From Lachnoanaerobaculum orale (GTDB taxonomy: Bacteria; Bacillota; Clostridia; Lachnospirales; Lachnospiraceae), in NCBI RefSeq assembly GCF_003862485.1, contig NZ_RRCM01000002.1, forward strand, positions 94,264 to 158,263: DNA of 64,000 nucleotides, in the 5' to 3' direction. A model generated the notes under the pieces. It ran no database searches and was not told where the DNA came from. It saw nothing but the letters and a program-made list of their open reading frames with translations. The translations under genes were made by a program, and so were the position numbers. Below, piece after piece: positions 43,981 to 54,186 of the stretch (its first letter is position 1; the number at the start of each line of letters is the position of its first letter).

Positions 43981-46900
43981 TTAGTTCCAAGCACCGTTAG
44001 CATCTACAGTGTAGCCGTCAGGAGTCTTCTCACCGGCATACATAGAACCATACGGTCTTACACTATTGTTCAAGTAGTTCCACTTGAATGCGGCGGCATC
44101 CCACTCATAGGTTTTCTGTGGAGTATTGGTGTTGAAATAATACCACTTACCACCGATATTTTGCCATCCTGTAAGCATCTCACCGTTTGAATTCAGGTAA
44201 TACCATCTACCGTCCTGCTTATCAAGATGCCATCCTGTTACAAGGATACCTGTATTGTCATTCATGTAATACCACTTGTTTGTCTTAGGATCCTTTACCC
44301 AGCCTGTTACCATCTGACCGAGATCAGGACCTTCATTTGTATTCATATAATACCAGTTACCGTTCTTTGAGTCATATACCCAACCTGTTGCCATAGTTGA
44401 CTGACCGTCGAAGTAATACCAGCGAGATACTTTCTTTCCTGTGTTGTCATCAAATGTGATCATACCCCACATATCGTTGATAGGTGTTCCTCCGTTAAGT
44501 ACGAATGACCATCCCTTTGTTACAGGGTTTTTCTCCCAAGCACCGTCTACGCCGAGTACGAACGCTCTTACATTGCTGCCTTCGTTTCTTGCTGTACTCT
44601 GCTGTGACTTCTCTCCCGGAGTCAGAAGCTTACTTCCTCTACCGCTTGATGAGTTACCACCGCCGCTGGCACCGCCGGTTCTCTTAATTCTTGCAGCCTG
44701 TCTGTCGCTTGCACCCTTTGAGTACTTATTGATAACTGCTCTAAGTGCATCAATGGCCTGCTGAAGCTCTGCCCAGTTTGCCTGTCTGAGATATGTAGTA
44801 CCGTCAGGAGCTACAAGATCTCTTGCCTGTCTGAGAGTCTCAAGTGCATGTGCAATTGCCTCGTTGATCTCGGCAACCTCACCTGCCTTAAGATACGGAT
44901 CTCCTGTAAGATCTTTAGCTATATCAATAGTATCGCCAAGATCTACTCTTGCCTTTGCTACTTCTTTTCTGTTGTCGGAGTAGTAAGCATAGATAACCAT
45001 TCTCTTTGTTACAGGGCTTGTTGTGTCGTATACAGAAAGCTTATCTTCCTTCTTTGACCAGTTCTTGTAGTCATACTGTACACCGTAGATATCTTCAAAC
45101 GGTGTTACAAGTGCATTTGCCACATCATTTTGTGCATATGCAGTGACTGCCGCATAGTCGCTTGAATAGTAGCTGTCTTCTACGTTTTCTTTTCTTCTTA
45201 CCTTGAACTTCTTATAGAAGTTTCTGCTTGTATCATTCAAGTGTAAGTTGTCAAGTACAGGTTTGTTGTCAATGAATGTAACCTTGAATGTCTTTGAGTA
45301 AACAAGTACATATGAATGTTGCAAGTTACCTGTGAACTTAAGAAGTCCGGCATTGTTTGCCACATCGGTTGTAATTGTTACTTCAACAGGTGTTATATTA
45401 CCTGCATTGTCAGGTGTTACATCATATAATTGATAATCAAGCTGATCAACATCCTCTGCAGGAAGCTGTGCTATCACATCAACTGTTGCGTTTGAAGCGG
45501 TTGCAACGATACCGTTGTTTACAAGTCTGCCGTTTACATATCTTTCAAGCTGGATATCAAGTCCGTATGCAGCTGTATGTGCATCAGGATGGTCGATACC
45601 TGAAATTGAAACAGGTTTTACAGCAGTCTTCTCATTTGTCTTTGCGTCTCTCTTGTTGAATACAACCTTATATTCTATGTTTGCACCGTTTACACTGTTA
45701 AGTGATCTGTCAAGCGGTGTTGTAAGTGTATTTGCAAGTCCCGGAATCTGGTTTGGATCAAGTCCGAACTCACCGGCACTACCGCCTCTTATTGTCTCTG
45801 TAAGATCCGCATCATCACCTGCTATCTTGGTAGGTTCATATACAGCCTTAAGTACAATATTTGAATTTGAAAGAGTGAATGTGTAGTCAGCCTGTGTAAT
45901 ATTACCGCTAACTCCTACAGCTCTTCCTGCAAGTACCTGCCAATATAGGAAGTTCTTGCCGTTTGCATTAACAGGATCTGCATGAATGGTTACTGTCTCT
46001 CCTGCCTTTGCCTGATCATATGTATCGTTTCCGACACTTGTTGTTCCTACAGATACTACGCTACCGTCCTTAGTCTCTACAACGTACTTAGGTGCGTCAG
46101 CCATATCTCCAGGGTTTGCTATTATCTGATTACCGTCAGGAAGCTTAGTGAGCGGGTTAGGAATAGAGCTGTCGCCCTTCTTTCTTGCCACTACTGTATA
46201 AGTTTCATTAGGGTTTAGGTTGTTGAAAGTAACTGTTGAAGGATTGTTTCCTACAGGAGTCATCCAGCCGTTGTCACTTCCAGGGTATGGAACGACATTT
46301 CCGTTCTCGTCTATAAGTGCATAGTCCGCATCAGGATCTGCCGGGTTGATAACGATCTGTGCCATACCGTCATTGTCAGGATCGTATCCTATATTGTAGT
46401 TGCTGTCTACTGTAGGTACATATACATCCTGCGGTGTAGATACCGATGTACCTGTTATAGAAGAAATAGGCTGACCTACTGTAGCATGTGTATCAGGTGT
46501 TCCTTCCTGTACATTGTAATGAGCGCCAGGGATAAGGTTTGGAACTACTGTTCTGTTACCCACCGAATCTCCCGGAACTACCGCTACTATATTACCGTTA
46601 GGATCGCTGATAACATATACGTTACCAGGTGTTGTACCGTCTATTACTATCTCACCGCTACCGTCGTTTCCGATACGTCCTGTCGGTGTGATGTTACCTG
46701 TATTTGTACCCCAAGTATTAGGGTCCTGACTGAATATTGCAGTATATGTTGCATGATTTGTCAGTGTGCTTGTTGCCTGCATAGGTGTTCCGTTAGGATC
46801 CTTCCAACCGTTGAATATATAGTTGGCTACAGGTGTAGCTGTCGGCAACTGTGTTGATATCTGATTCCATGTGTAATCATATGGAACATGAAGTGTTGCC

Positions 46901-48705
46901 GGAGCTGAGATTGAACCGTTGCTTCCGGCTGCAAAGTTAATATCGAACCACTGACTTGGGTCCTCTACGAACTTGGCATAAAGTGTAAGCGGTGTTGTTC
47001 CTGTAGGGAATGTATCTGTACCGTTTACCTGCTGTGTTGCTGCCGCGTCGAGATACCATCCGTCAAACTTATAATATCTGTTCGGTGTGATATCAGGTAC
47101 ATAGCCTTCTGTCTTTAACTTATCAAATGTATAAGCGTTCGCATTACCTGCCGCACTTCCGTCATTTGCAAGGAAACTTGTCGGTGCTCCTGCCGGTAAC
47201 GGATTGATTGAACCGTTGTTGTTAGGTGTTGCCGCTACAGCAAAGTTGATATCTCTCCACTTTGATGCGTCTCTACCTAATTTATAATCTGCTCTTATAC
47301 CATTTCCGCTAAGAGGCATAGTACCTGTAAGTGTACCTCCGGCTCCTACAGTAAGAGAACTTGCAGGATCCAATGTTACGCTTGATGAAGCATCCCATGC
47401 ATATCCGTAGAGTCTGTCACCTTCTGTAGTTCCTGCTGCCGGTATTGATGCATTTACTGTATCTCCAGGATTCATCGCATCTACTTGACTTGCAATTATT
47501 CTGTTATTTAATCTGTCAATATACCTTCTTACAAGGTTCATTCCTGCATCAGCATTATACTTATATATTATTGTAACAGGCTGATTCGGCATAAAGCCTC
47601 TAAACTCACCTGTTGTTGTATTATTTGCCGTTATCATTCCAGGCTGGTCAAGACCTATTATATATTGACCCGGTGTTGTAGGTGTTTCAGCTACCAAGTT
47701 TGAAGTTCCACCGGCTACAATGCTGAATGTATTATATGTATATCCTGTAATTGTTGCATCAGGAGCTGCCGATATAGGCTGTTCAGCTCTTCTTTGTTCA
47801 ACTATCGGTGTTATCAAATCATTTCCTGCAGCATCTTGATGCTTAACAGTAAACGGCTGTTTAACACTTGGATTTACTCTATATCTATAGTTTACGCTTA
47901 TTCCTCTTGGAGGCATGCTTGCTATAGTAACATTTCCTGAACCTGTATTTATAGTTCCTACACTTGCCGGATTAACCGTTACACTATTGTAATCATATCC
48001 CGGTATTGTTACAGGATTCTTTGTTACATTAGTTGTTACTGAATGATTGGTTATGTCTGAACCGAAGTTCAACGGCAAAGTCGCATTCATATTCTTATGG
48101 CTTCTTGTCACAGGATACTGTGTTGTATCAGGTGTCCATTTAGCATAAAGATAAACTGTTCCTTTGACTGAAGGACTTGGGAATGATGTAAATGCAGCTA
48201 TATCCGTATCTCCGGTAGTATATGTACCGCTATGATCATTGTCATTATATTTTTCCCATCTGTCAAATACAAATCCAAGCTTCGACGGAGTAGGTAAATC
48301 TGCAGCTGTATATATTGATGCTCCTGATTGTACAGGCTCCACCTTATCAGCTATAGTATTTCCGCCATTTGAATCAAACTTGTATCTCACTTCCTCTTTT
48401 GCAAGCTTTATAACAATATCTGTATTGGCTGTAGGCATTGTTCCTGTTATAGAACCGTTATTATTGTTAATACCTGCCGGAAGTGTTCCGTCTACACTGT
48501 CATATGAATATCCTGCCACTGTAGGCATTGCAAGATCTATATCTTTTCCTGCCGACAATGATTTCAGATATGGGTTTGAAGTAACATGATTTGTACCTGT
48601 TCCTGTCCATGACATATTTGCAAAGTTTACAGAACTTCCGTCCGGTAACTGATATGTGACACTAAGATCATACAAATCTGTCTTTAAGTACAAAGCACCG
48701 GCTAT
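43981..48705 (-). pseudogene. Second part of an interrupted giant surface protein, with cell-wall-binding repeats
   Basis: About 1,574 sense codons that continue in the same frame directly after the TAG at 48706-48708. There is no start codon with a ribosome binding site and no signal peptide, so it is not a free-standing gene. It holds MucBP/InlB-like repeats (YPVTRSHKNMNATLPLNFG, FDRWEKYND, FDGWYLDAAAT), NVVPYPGSD modules, a helical segment, a Gly/Ser linker and at least six wall-binding repeats (GWVYDSKNGNWYYM, GWHLDKQDGRWYYLN) ending in RPYGSMYAGEKTPDGY. It shares its module layout with the downstream paralogue. If the stop is read through or is a sequencing error, it forms one protein of about 2,270 residues with the ORF at 48706. 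Confidence 0.85.
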
Positions 48706-50799
48706 CTAATTTCCTGTTGTAGTTCCTACCGGAGTTGCAGGATCTGCAGTAGTCGCATTTACTATATGCTGTCCGTCTCCATCAGGCTCAAAGTTTGATG
48801 TTGAATATGGTAATGCACCGCCTGTAGCTCTGTCGGCATAATCTACAATATATGTAGCCTGATCACTTGTCTGAGGTAAGCTTGCACTCTCCAGTGTTAT
48901 ACCGACAGTACCTGTATACTTGTCTCCGCTCTTTACCCATAACGGCTTATCTCCGACTTGCACATTTGCCTTCTTCACGCCTGTAGGAAGCTTATGTGTC
49001 ACAGGATCAGGTGTACTTGGTGCTGTAGCTGCCGCCGCTTCTCCATTTGTATTACCTGTGATGCTTGCACCTCTGTTTAAAGTAACCGGATGATCAGCAC
49101 TTGAGCTTACCATTACCGCATCTCCGTCTCCTGTAGAGAAGTTACCTGTGATCTTTGAGTTATCTCCGTCAAGAGCTAACACGGCACTTCCACCTACATT
49201 TATAGCGGAAGCTCCGTTCCCGCTTACTTTATTATTCTTAAGTGTAGCACCGCTCAGCATTTTTACAGTTCCTGCTGTAGCATCTACTATAGGTGCTGCA
49301 GCTGTAACATTGTTACCGTTACCGTCTATAGTAATATTTTGGAATGCCAATCCTGAAGTTGAACTTGTTAATTCAAACATCGCTCCGTCGTTAGCATGTC
49401 CGTTTGACTTTGTAGGCTTACGAGTAATTGTCTTCTTACCGGTTGAAGGTGTAGGCTCTGATGCAACATAACCCGTAGCATTATAATTAACACCTGCCGG
49501 TGCTCCGTCAAAATCAGCTGTTGTAATAGTTACCTGTTTACCGGCAGGTACTGAAACAGTATCATCTAAGCTAATGTCACCCTGTACATAGATATATGCC
49601 TTAGATGTGTAACCAAGCTGGCCTATTCTGGTCATAGCCTCTGCAATAGTCTTAACAGGAGTTCCCATAAATCCGTTACCGCTTGATGAGGCATTCGGAT
49701 CTACATAGATAACTGCCGGAAGCATCGAAAGTTCAAAGCTGGCTGTCTTAGTCTCTCCGGGTTGTAAGTTAAAATAAGCACTGAAGCCGGCTGCCGAATC
49801 TCCCGGATTTATATATCCATACTTTGACTGTGAGAACACCCATGCAGTATGTGCTACACCCGCTGTGGTTGACCAACTACCTGCCCAAAATCTGGTCTCA
49901 GAAGGATCTCCTGCACCTCTATTGGTTATACCTGCAGGCTTTACGTCAAATACTGTACCGAATCCGTCATTATCATACGAACTGCTTGAGTTTTGAAAGT
50001 GAAGACCGTTCTTTGTAACAAATATAGGAACGGCATCCTGTCCTCCTATCATGGTATCAGTCTCATTTCCCACCATGAAATCTATAACACTGTTTGTAGG
50101 ATTATAAGCTGTATACTCTACAACAACACCGCCGTCTTTTGTCGGCTTTACTTCCTGCCTTAATTCTACCTTTTTAGCACCGTCTACAATTTCTTGAACT
50201 TCACCATTATAATGACCGGTTCCTGTATGAAGTGCTCGTCTTGCAGTGCTTGTGTAGCTTGCACTTGTAGGTTCATTACCTGACCAAGTGTTGGTAGGAT
50301 CCACAGGATTTGTAGCATTGTTTACCGCACCCATATTGCTTCTCAGCAACCATGGTGTACCGAAAGCGTAGTAACCGTGCCACCAGTTATCCTGAGTTCT
50401 ATAAGCTGCCGCATATCGTGGGTTTGTACCCGGAGGAGTTGGAGCATTATTAGGATAGTATCCTCTTGAAGTATTTTCCCTATCTGAATCCTTTAAAACC
50501 GCTCCAACGTTAAATGTGTATGTATCTGTACCACCGCTTCCGGAGCTGTTTGTTCCTGTATGGCCTGTTGAATCACCAAAAACAAACGCTGTAGTATTTG
50601 ATGATCCGTACACCCAACCGCCTACATTGTTCACAAGGCTATTTGAACCTGTGGGATTCAACGCAGTATTAGGCTGCAGCACAGTCGTCGCCGCCTGCGA
50701 AGTAAAACTTCCCAGCGGAGCGCCTGTAAGTGCCATTGCCGCTGTCAACAGCCCCGCAGTCGTCTGCTTAACCTTTCTTATTAAATTGTTTTTCTTCAT
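48706..50799 (-). CDS. N-terminal part of an interrupted giant surface protein (secreted, beta-helix-like)
   Basis: A 697-residue ORF with a signal peptide (MKKNNLIRKVKQTTAGLLTA, cleavage near SQAA), then an aromatic-rich domain to about residue 370 (YYAFGTPWLLRSNMG) and a pectate-lyase/beta-helix-like repeat domain (about 375-600; VDPNASSSGNGFMGTPVKTI, YIYVQGDISLDDTV). It ends at a TAG after PATPVGTTTGN, and the frame then continues without another stop for 1,574 codons into wall-binding repeats. As it stands the product is secreted without an anchor. It starts 15 bp after the upstream wall-binding gene with GGAG in front. Confidence 0.85.
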   Translation of the reverse strand: MKKNNLIRKVKQTTAGLLTAAMALTGAPLGSFTSQAATTVLQPNTALNPTGSNSLVNNVGGWVYGSSNTTAFVFGDSTGHTGTNSSGSGGTDTYTFNVGAVLKDSDRENTSRGYYPNNAPTPPGTNPRYAAAYRTQDNWWHGYYAFGTPWLLRSNMGAVNNATNPVDPTNTWSGNEPTSASYTSTARRALHTGTGHYNGEVQEIVDGAKKVELRQEVKPTKDGGVVVEYTAYNPTNSVIDFMVGNETDTMIGGQDAVPIFVTKNGLHFQNSSSSYDNDGFGTVFDVKPAGITNRGAGDPSETRFWAGSWSTTAGVAHTAWVFSQSKYGYINPGDSAAGFSAYFNLQPGETKTASFELSMLPAVIYVDPNASSSGNGFMGTPVKTIAEAMTRIGQLGYTSKAYIYVQGDISLDDTVSVPAGKQVTITTADFDGAPAGVNYNATGYVASEPTPSTGKKTITRKPTKSNGHANDGAMFELTSSTSGLAFQNITIDGNGNNVTAAAPIVDATAGTVKMLSGATLKNNKVSGNGASAINVGGSAVLALDGDNSKITGNFSTGDGDAVMVSSSADHPVTLNRGASITGNTNGEAAAATAPSTPDPVTHKLPTGVKKANVQVGDKPLWVKSGDKYTGTVGITLESASLPQTSDQATYIVDYADRATGGALPYSTSNFEPDGDGQHIVNATTADPATPVGTTTGN

Positions 50800-50814
50800 A
50801 TCTCTCCTCTAACC

Positions 50815-52422
50815 TTATCTGTCAAAGAGTACGAAATCACTGTCCAGATTGTTTGCACCGTCTGTCGCGAATGTGATCTCTGCACCCCATCTGTCATTTC
50901 TTTCAGCAGTAGAGTCATAGTGATAGAATCTACCATTTTTCTTTCTCGGTCTGTCGCCGTCAGCTACTCTTGCAACGAACTTTGAGTTGTCAACTATTAT
51001 CCAATTGCCTTCGCCGTCTTTGAGTATCTTCTGACCCTTTACCTGCTTGCCGTTTGCGTCTACGACAACATATTCACCGTGACCTGTTCTTGTATCACGA
51101 AGAATTCCGTACTTAAGGTCTCCGTCAGCATCCAATCTAAGACCGTTATAATAGAACTTGTCATTGCTCTTTGCAAGTGTACACTTAGCTCCGATAGCCT
51201 TACCGTTGTCTCTGAAACCGAATACCGCATTCTGATCTCTAAGAGAAACTGTTACTTCACCTGTAACCATAGAACCGTCGTTAAGCTCATCTGTACCGAA
51301 GAGATACAAGTTACCTCTATCTATAGCTGCTATAGGTGAGTTGGTTGCGTCTGTAAGGAAGTCTTCCTTATTCCACTCATCTACATCATACTTGATACCG
51401 AATGTACCGTCTTCAAGCATTACTACAAATCCTGTCTGCATACGACCTATCTCATCGAAAGCATATCTTCTTCCAAGTACCGTAGCAATCTTGTCTTTGA
51501 TGACATCTCCGTTCTTCTTTGTTCTGAACCAGCTGTGCTCCTGCGTATCGTAGTCATCCTGACTCATTACTTCATTAGGAACGCTGAATGTCCAGTAGTC
51601 ATCTCTTTGCTCACCGTCTGTATCGAGTGAACCGTATTTTACTCTTGCGTTGCTTGAAGTTGCTCTGATGTTTGCACTTCTAAGTGAAAGCTGAGGTATC
51701 ATTACACCGTTTTCATCAAAGAGATAATCCTTACCGTTAATCTCTCTTTGTTTTGAACGATCTGTACTGCTTGCAGCGTACTTTCTACCGTTGCTTCCAA
51801 AGTAGAGCCACATCTCGTCATACTCGCTGTAGTTTCTCTGTGCAAGCTCCGAATATCCCGGATTCTCTCCTACCTGTGAGTAGAGTAACCACTGATCCTG
51901 AAGCATTGCTCCGTCATCTCTGAAATAGTATACGGCAGTCTTGAAAGGATTTTCATCTTCTACCGCATTGCCCTCTGCGTCGAAGAATCCTGTCTGCATT
52001 ACTCCGTCCTCATCGAAGAGATATTTCTTGCCGTTTATCTCTCTTGCGTATACTCTTCCTTCCTTACCCTTGTATGCCTTACCGTCAGGACCGAAGAAAA
52101 ACCAACCTTCATTGTCGTCATCGTCTTTGGTCTGTATCCAACGGTTCGCAGCCATAGCGCCGTTAGCATCCAAGTAATAAGAGTTGTCGCCTATGGTAAC
52201 GATTGAATCTTTTACCATATTTCCGTCATCACCTAAATAGTACCATGCGTCGCCTGACTTACGCCAAGCATCAGACACTGCGTTGTTGGCACTATCAAGG
52301 TATCTCCACTCTCCGCTTGAGTTGTCCCAGCCCTCTGCATGTGCTGTGCTTGGGAATACCCAGAGGAAAAGAGCGGAAATTGCCAGTAAGCCTGCTTGAC
52401 TTACTACCCTCTTTTTCTTCAT
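50815..52422 (-). CDS. Secreted cell-wall-binding repeat protein
   Basis: A 535-residue protein with a signal peptide (MKKKRVVSQAGLLAISALFL, cleavage after AHA) followed at once by wall-binding-type repeats: GWDNSSGEWRYLD, AWRKSGDAWYYLGDDGNMV, IGDNSYYLDANGAMAANRW, then INGKKYLFDEDGVMQTGF and INGKDYLFDENGVM. The repeats run through the first two thirds; the C-terminal part keeps similar YHYDST-type units. There is no separate catalytic domain, so it is probably a structural or adhesive wall protein. AAGGAGG lies seven bases before the ATG at 52422. It is the first gene of the three-gene surface operon. Confidence 0.88.
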   Translation of the reverse strand: MKKKRVVSQAGLLAISALFLWVFPSTAHAEGWDNSSGEWRYLDSANNAVSDAWRKSGDAWYYLGDDGNMVKDSIVTIGDNSYYLDANGAMAANRWIQTKDDDDNEGWFFFGPDGKAYKGKEGRVYAREINGKKYLFDEDGVMQTGFFDAEGNAVEDENPFKTAVYYFRDDGAMLQDQWLLYSQVGENPGYSELAQRNYSEYDEMWLYFGSNGRKYAASSTDRSKQREINGKDYLFDENGVMIPQLSLRSANIRATSSNARVKYGSLDTDGEQRDDYWTFSVPNEVMSQDDYDTQEHSWFRTKKNGDVIKDKIATVLGRRYAFDEIGRMQTGFVVMLEDGTFGIKYDVDEWNKEDFLTDATNSPIAAIDRGNLYLFGTDELNDGSMVTGEVTVSLRDQNAVFGFRDNGKAIGAKCTLAKSNDKFYYNGLRLDADGDLKYGILRDTRTGHGEYVVVDANGKQVKGQKILKDGEGNWIIVDNSKFVARVADGDRPRKKNGRFYHYDSTAERNDRWGAEITFATDGANNLDSDFVLFDR

Positions 52423-52549
52423 CAAACCACCTCCTTGATTGTGTGTCAACCGGAATACGGAGTCCTATATCATGCTCCACTTACATTCTCCATATAACTG
52501 TTCAACATAGCGGCATTAAATCAGTCTCTTTATATCCGGTTAGTTTATT

Positions 52550-52578
52550 TATATATTTTCTCCATGCAAACAAGACAA
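52550..52578 (-). promoter_or_regulatory. Proximal candidate promoter of the surface operon
   Basis: Minus strand TTGTCT (52578-52573), 17 bases, TATATA (52555-52550). The leader would be about 120 bases. Confidence 0.45.
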
Positions 52579-52885
52579 CACAAAAAATATTTGCAAAATA
52601 TATCAGTGTCACTTTCTTATCGGCATTAAAAAAAGTATATCATATTCATATTGTAAAAACTCACTCTAATTTACAGTCTTATATCTATTTCTATATTTTT
52701 GTATCTTGTATAATAATAAGTTCTTACACTTTGTGGAACTGTCATCAGTTCCTCTCTTCAATCCGTCATAAATCACATGAATAACCATTAAGATTTATGC
52801 CTATTTCAAACCTGCTTATGTCATATTTTACCCTGCCTATCCGACAATCGCTAATTATACTATTATATTTGTATAATACAACATT

Positions 52886-52914
52886 ATAATAGTATTGAAC
52901 AGTAGCTTTGTCAA
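52886..52914 (-). promoter_or_regulatory. Middle candidate promoter of the surface operon
   Basis: Minus strand perfect TTGACA (52914-52909), 17 bases, TATTAT (52891-52886). Confidence 0.5.
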
Positions 52915-53015
52915 ATAAGTCAACTCGATGAATATCAGATATTTTTATTGTTTTTATATATTAGTCCAATTTAAACAGTCAAGTTCAACTAGCTATATTA
53001 TATATGTTTTTCAAC

Positions 53016-53043
53016 ATTCTAGCATATTTTTATTATTTGTCAA
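53016..53043 (-). promoter_or_regulatory. Distal candidate promoter of the surface operon
   Basis: Minus strand perfect TTGACA (53043-53038), 16 bases ending in TGC, TAGAAT (53021-53016). It lies about 590 bases from the first start codon, so it may drive a long regulatory leader or a separate small RNA. Confidence 0.5.
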
Positions 53044-53105
53044 TGATAAAGTTTAGTTTCACTCAATTTGCTTTATGTAATTTTATTTTCTTACTTTTTC
53101 ATAAC

Positions 53106-53164
53106 AAAAAAATCGAATGAGTTTCCGGTATATTTATGCATATACTCAAATACTCATTCGATTT
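53106..53164 (-). terminator. Intrinsic terminator of the lipoprotein gene
   Basis: A 13-bp perfect stem (AAATCGAATGAGT with its complement) enclosing a smaller GTATAT/ATATAC hairpin, followed on the minus strand by TTTTTTTG. Confidence 0.85.
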
Positions 53165-53198
53165 CATTGTTTATATCTTATATTATTATTGAATCTGT

Positions 53199-53897
53199 TT
53201 ACTTCTTTGCTGTTGTGCTCTCTGCAGCTGTTGTCTCAGGTGTCTTCACCTCTGAAGGAGCCTTTGATTCAGCGCCTGTATTATCAAGAGCTATCTTATC
53301 CTCAGTAACTATTGCTACGGCACTGTCCTTTGTTATATTCTTATCTTTATCTACAGATACTACGAAATAATATCCTTCAGACTCGAATACCACTGTGCTC
53401 TCACCCTTCTGACCTACTGTAAGCAAAGCCTCGTTAGACTCAAGTCCTTTTTCTTCTTTTGCTTCCATCTGATTCATTGCATCGCTAAGGCTTACTTTAT
53501 CTGCTGTAAAGCTGAGTATGTCCCCTGCCTTACCGCTTACGGCCTGAAGCATATATCCGCTTGTTCCGTCATTATAATAGTGGAACTCTCTTTCAGGATT
53601 TGTATACTTTACCAGTCTCTCTCCCGCATCTTCTTTGATATCATCCGATGCCGGATCTCCGAATGCCTTACCTATGTCGTCATATGACTCGTCAAGGTGA
53701 TTTGCTATATCATAGTTTATATCCACTTTTACTGCAGCTGCTGTTGTAGTCTCGGCTGTAGTGCTTTCTGCAGCTGTTGTACTCTCCGCTACAGTCTGGC
53801 TTGATTCATTGGTATCTTTTTTTGAGCCGCATCCGCTAAAGAGTAATGCGCTTCCCATTGTTAATCCTAAAACTGTTATTAAAAATCTTTTTTTCAT
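53199..53897 (-). CDS. Uncharacterised lipoprotein with Thr/Ala/Glu-rich linkers
   Basis: A 232-residue secreted lipoprotein. The signal peptide ends in the lipobox LFSGCGS; a low-complexity Ser/Thr/Ala/Glu linker (about 28-55) leads to a folded domain (about 57-200, DINYDIANHLDESYDDIGKA) and a second TTAAESTT tail. The domain has no recognised family; a sequence of small beta strands is likely. AGGAGG seven bases upstream sets the start at 53897; the frame is open for 28 codons further but without a ribosome binding site. It is monocistronic, with its own terminator. Confidence 0.8.
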   Translation of the reverse strand: MKKRFLITVLGLTMGSALLFSGCGSKKDTNESSQTVAESTTAAESTTAETTTAAAVKVDINYDIANHLDESYDDIGKAFGDPASDDIKEDAGERLVKYTNPEREFHYYNDGTSGYMLQAVSGKAGDILSFTADKVSLSDAMNQMEAKEEKGLESNEALLTVGQKGESTVVFESEGYYFVVSVDKDKNITKDSAVAIVTEDKIALDNTGAESKAPSEVKTPETTAAESTTAKK

Positions 53898-54070
53898 AGT
53901 TTTACCTCCTAAGTCAAACGGCAAGACCGCCTGAATTATTTCGTTATCTGACACTATATCACCACATCTCTCCAAAAACAAGCCTTATATATGAAAGTAT
54001 TTTTAAGATATATGGTATTTTTTTATAAATACTGCTATACTTACTATGTTGTCGTCTCCCAATCTGACAA

Positions 54071-54108
54071 TAAAAGAAAGCTTGGAGAGTCTCCCCTCTC
54101 CAAGCTTT
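54071..54108 (-). terminator. Intrinsic terminator of glk
   Basis: A 13-bp perfect stem (AAAGCTTGGAGAG with its complement) and six-base loop, followed on the minus strand by CTTTTATT, about 80 bases after the glk stop. Confidence 0.85.
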
Positions 54109-54186
54109 CGCATTGTGATTATAATGAGCTGTTTCGTTCATCTCATATATGATGATAAACTTTAATCAGCAAAAAGTCAACCCCGA

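Larger units (their letters stand above)
52423..53198. other. Long AT-rich promoter region of the surface protein operon
   Basis: About 776 bases without a convincing gene on either strand. Several promoter-like elements face the surface operon on the minus strand, and a 7-bp hairpin GGAACTG-TCAT-CAGTTCC lies at 52735-52752. The lipoprotein terminator closes the right end. If the distal promoter is used, the surface operon mRNA has a leader of almost 600 bases. Confidence 0.6.

Noticed and set aside
43981-48693. An independent 1,570-residue gene starting with TTG
   Set aside because: There is no ribosome binding site or signal peptide and the frame continues directly from the upstream ORF through one TAG, so it was treated as the second half of an interrupted gene.
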